From Chromera velia (lineage: Eukaryota > Sar > Chromeraceae), in contig JAHBMJ010000117.1 in NCBI GenBank assembly GCA_018398765.1, positions 12,501 to 43,520 on the forward strand: a DNA stretch of 31,020 nucleotides, given 5' to 3'. Numbering within the stretch: position 1 is the first letter of the stretch; the number at the start of each line of letters is the position of its first letter. Shown here in pieces: positions 30,277-31,020 of the stretch. The notes under the pieces were generated by a model. The model searched no databases. It saw only the letters and a list, made by a program, of their open reading frames with translations, and had not been told where the DNA came from. A program made the position numbers and the translations under genes.

Positions 30277-30750
30277 ATGGCTCCGAGGCAGAAACCGAGA
30301 AAAACGTACAACCTTCGGGAGGCTGGGGGAAAGGCACTAGAGAGCAGCAGGCTGACAGATGCACTCGATCATCTCAACAGCGACGACTGTAAGAGAAGGG
30401 CGCGGCCGACCATGAGGACTATCTCTGGTCCTCCTCTCGCCTCTCTGAAATCTGATGACATCGCAGAGATACTAGAGGGGTGGCATGAGTGGGGCAACTC
30501 TGAATTCCGATGCGCTGCGCCTGGAGGAGACATCTACACAGAGTTTCACCGTTTGTGGGCGTTGGCCAAACTGAAGAGCGGTGAGTTTGTGTTTGTGGAG
30601 TTTCACTGGGCAGATGAGGACATGGGTGTGTGGGGGAACTATGCGAAGATCTTGAAGGCCTCTCACCAGGGGGAGCTGTCCCGATCCTTCCAGACGAACA
30701 GAATAGTCAAGTCCTACATGATCACAAACCAGGAATGTTCAATATCCTAG
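30277..30750 (+). CDS. Unrecognised 157-residue protein
   Basis: The ATG at 30277 (ACACATGGCTCC) begins MAPRQKPRKTYNLREAGGK, a basic, disordered-looking N-terminus, and the frame ends at TAG 30748-30750. Residues from about 60 on look folded: GWHEWGNSEFRCAAPGG, YTEFHRLWALAKLKSGEFVF, VEFHWADEDMGVWGNYAKIL. The VEFHWADEDMG..YAKI pattern is loosely like chromatin-binding BAH folds, but the similarity is too weak for a call. There is no signal peptide or membrane segment. It may be single-exon or the first exon of a longer gene. Neighbouring DNA offers no functional context. Confidence 0.5.
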   Translation: MAPRQKPRKTYNLREAGGKALESSRLTDALDHLNSDDCKRRARPTMRTISGPPLASLKSDDIAEILEGWHEWGNSEFRCAAPGGDIYTEFHRLWALAKLKSGEFVFVEFHWADEDMGVWGNYAKILKASHQGELSRSFQTNRIVKSYMITNQECSIS

Positions 30751-31020
30751 AGAGAGAGACTATGATTGCAAGGAGAAGGGGAAGTGAAAGGACAGACACA
30801 TGAGTGAGGGAGAGAGAGAGACGTTCGTACATTTTTCCTCCACCTGGGTGACGAATGGAATTTCTTTATTTTCATCGCTTAGAAGACTGGAAGTTAAGTG
30901 GCCTAAACGCATAGGTCTCTTTCGACTTTTTGTTTTTTTCTTCTCTTCGGTTCCTCCTTTCTTTGATCGTTCCATTTTTGTTCCGCCACTTCCGAATCGC
31001 TCCTTCACAATTCCCCCCCC
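30751..31020. other. 3' flank, nothing recognised
   Basis: A GA-rich tract (30745-30820) is followed by a T/C-rich region that ends in a C-run at the window edge. No gene is supported on either strand. Confidence 0.45.

Noticed and set aside
1..31020. rRNA, snRNA or telomeric repeats
   Set aside because: No 5S, U6 or TTAGGG-type motif was found by eye on either strand.

Overview
The window looks like nuclear DNA of a eukaryotic protist, most likely an alga or alga-related lineage; the sequence alone does not fix the species. The reasons are spliceosomal GT-AG introns with pyrimidine tracts, gene-poor AT-rich spacers, abundant micro- and minisatellites, and many eukaryote-type transposons and foldback repeats. 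There is no sign of bacterial operons.

Layout. (1) 899-6011 (+) is a Helitron Rep/helicase gene. Two introns can be placed by frame and conserved motifs. It carries five in-frame stops and one frameshift, so it is a decayed copy. (2) 6837-7853 (-) is an unrecognised gene of about 275 codons, with a possible second exon. (3) 8212-8285 is a degenerate tRNA-Met-like sequence, and 8680-9125 is a 9-bp minisatellite. (4) 10145-10882 (+) is an unrecognised gene with strong G/C at third positions, broken by one TGA. (5) 10883-12825 is AT-rich and seems empty. (6) 12930-15266 is a 2.3-kb element with inverted termini of about 525 bp. Its ends coincide with GT and AG, and exon-like sequence lies on both sides. 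(7) 15443-26757 is a tandem array of a 2.09-kb unit (three units plus a stub). The third unit is split by two transposon insertions whose target duplications can be read against the intact units. (8) 27610-28174 (+) is a remnant of a retrotransposon polyprotein C-terminus. (9) 28367-29213 holds two adjacent large palindromes, the second with a nested insertion, followed by a mariner-type MITE. (10) 30277-30750 (+) is an unrecognised 157-codon ORF.

How it fits together: this is a transposon graveyard rather than a pathway. Most stops that break recognisable coding regions are explicable as C-to-T or G-to-A changes, and the tandem units differ mainly by transitions, as expected for silenced, possibly methylated, repeats. 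The most unusual signals are the long-TIR element that may itself be an intron (introner-like), the twice-invaded 2.09-kb array, and the two orphan genes at 7 kb and 10.1 kb. No protein or nucleotide search could be run, so family assignments rest on motifs read by eye.
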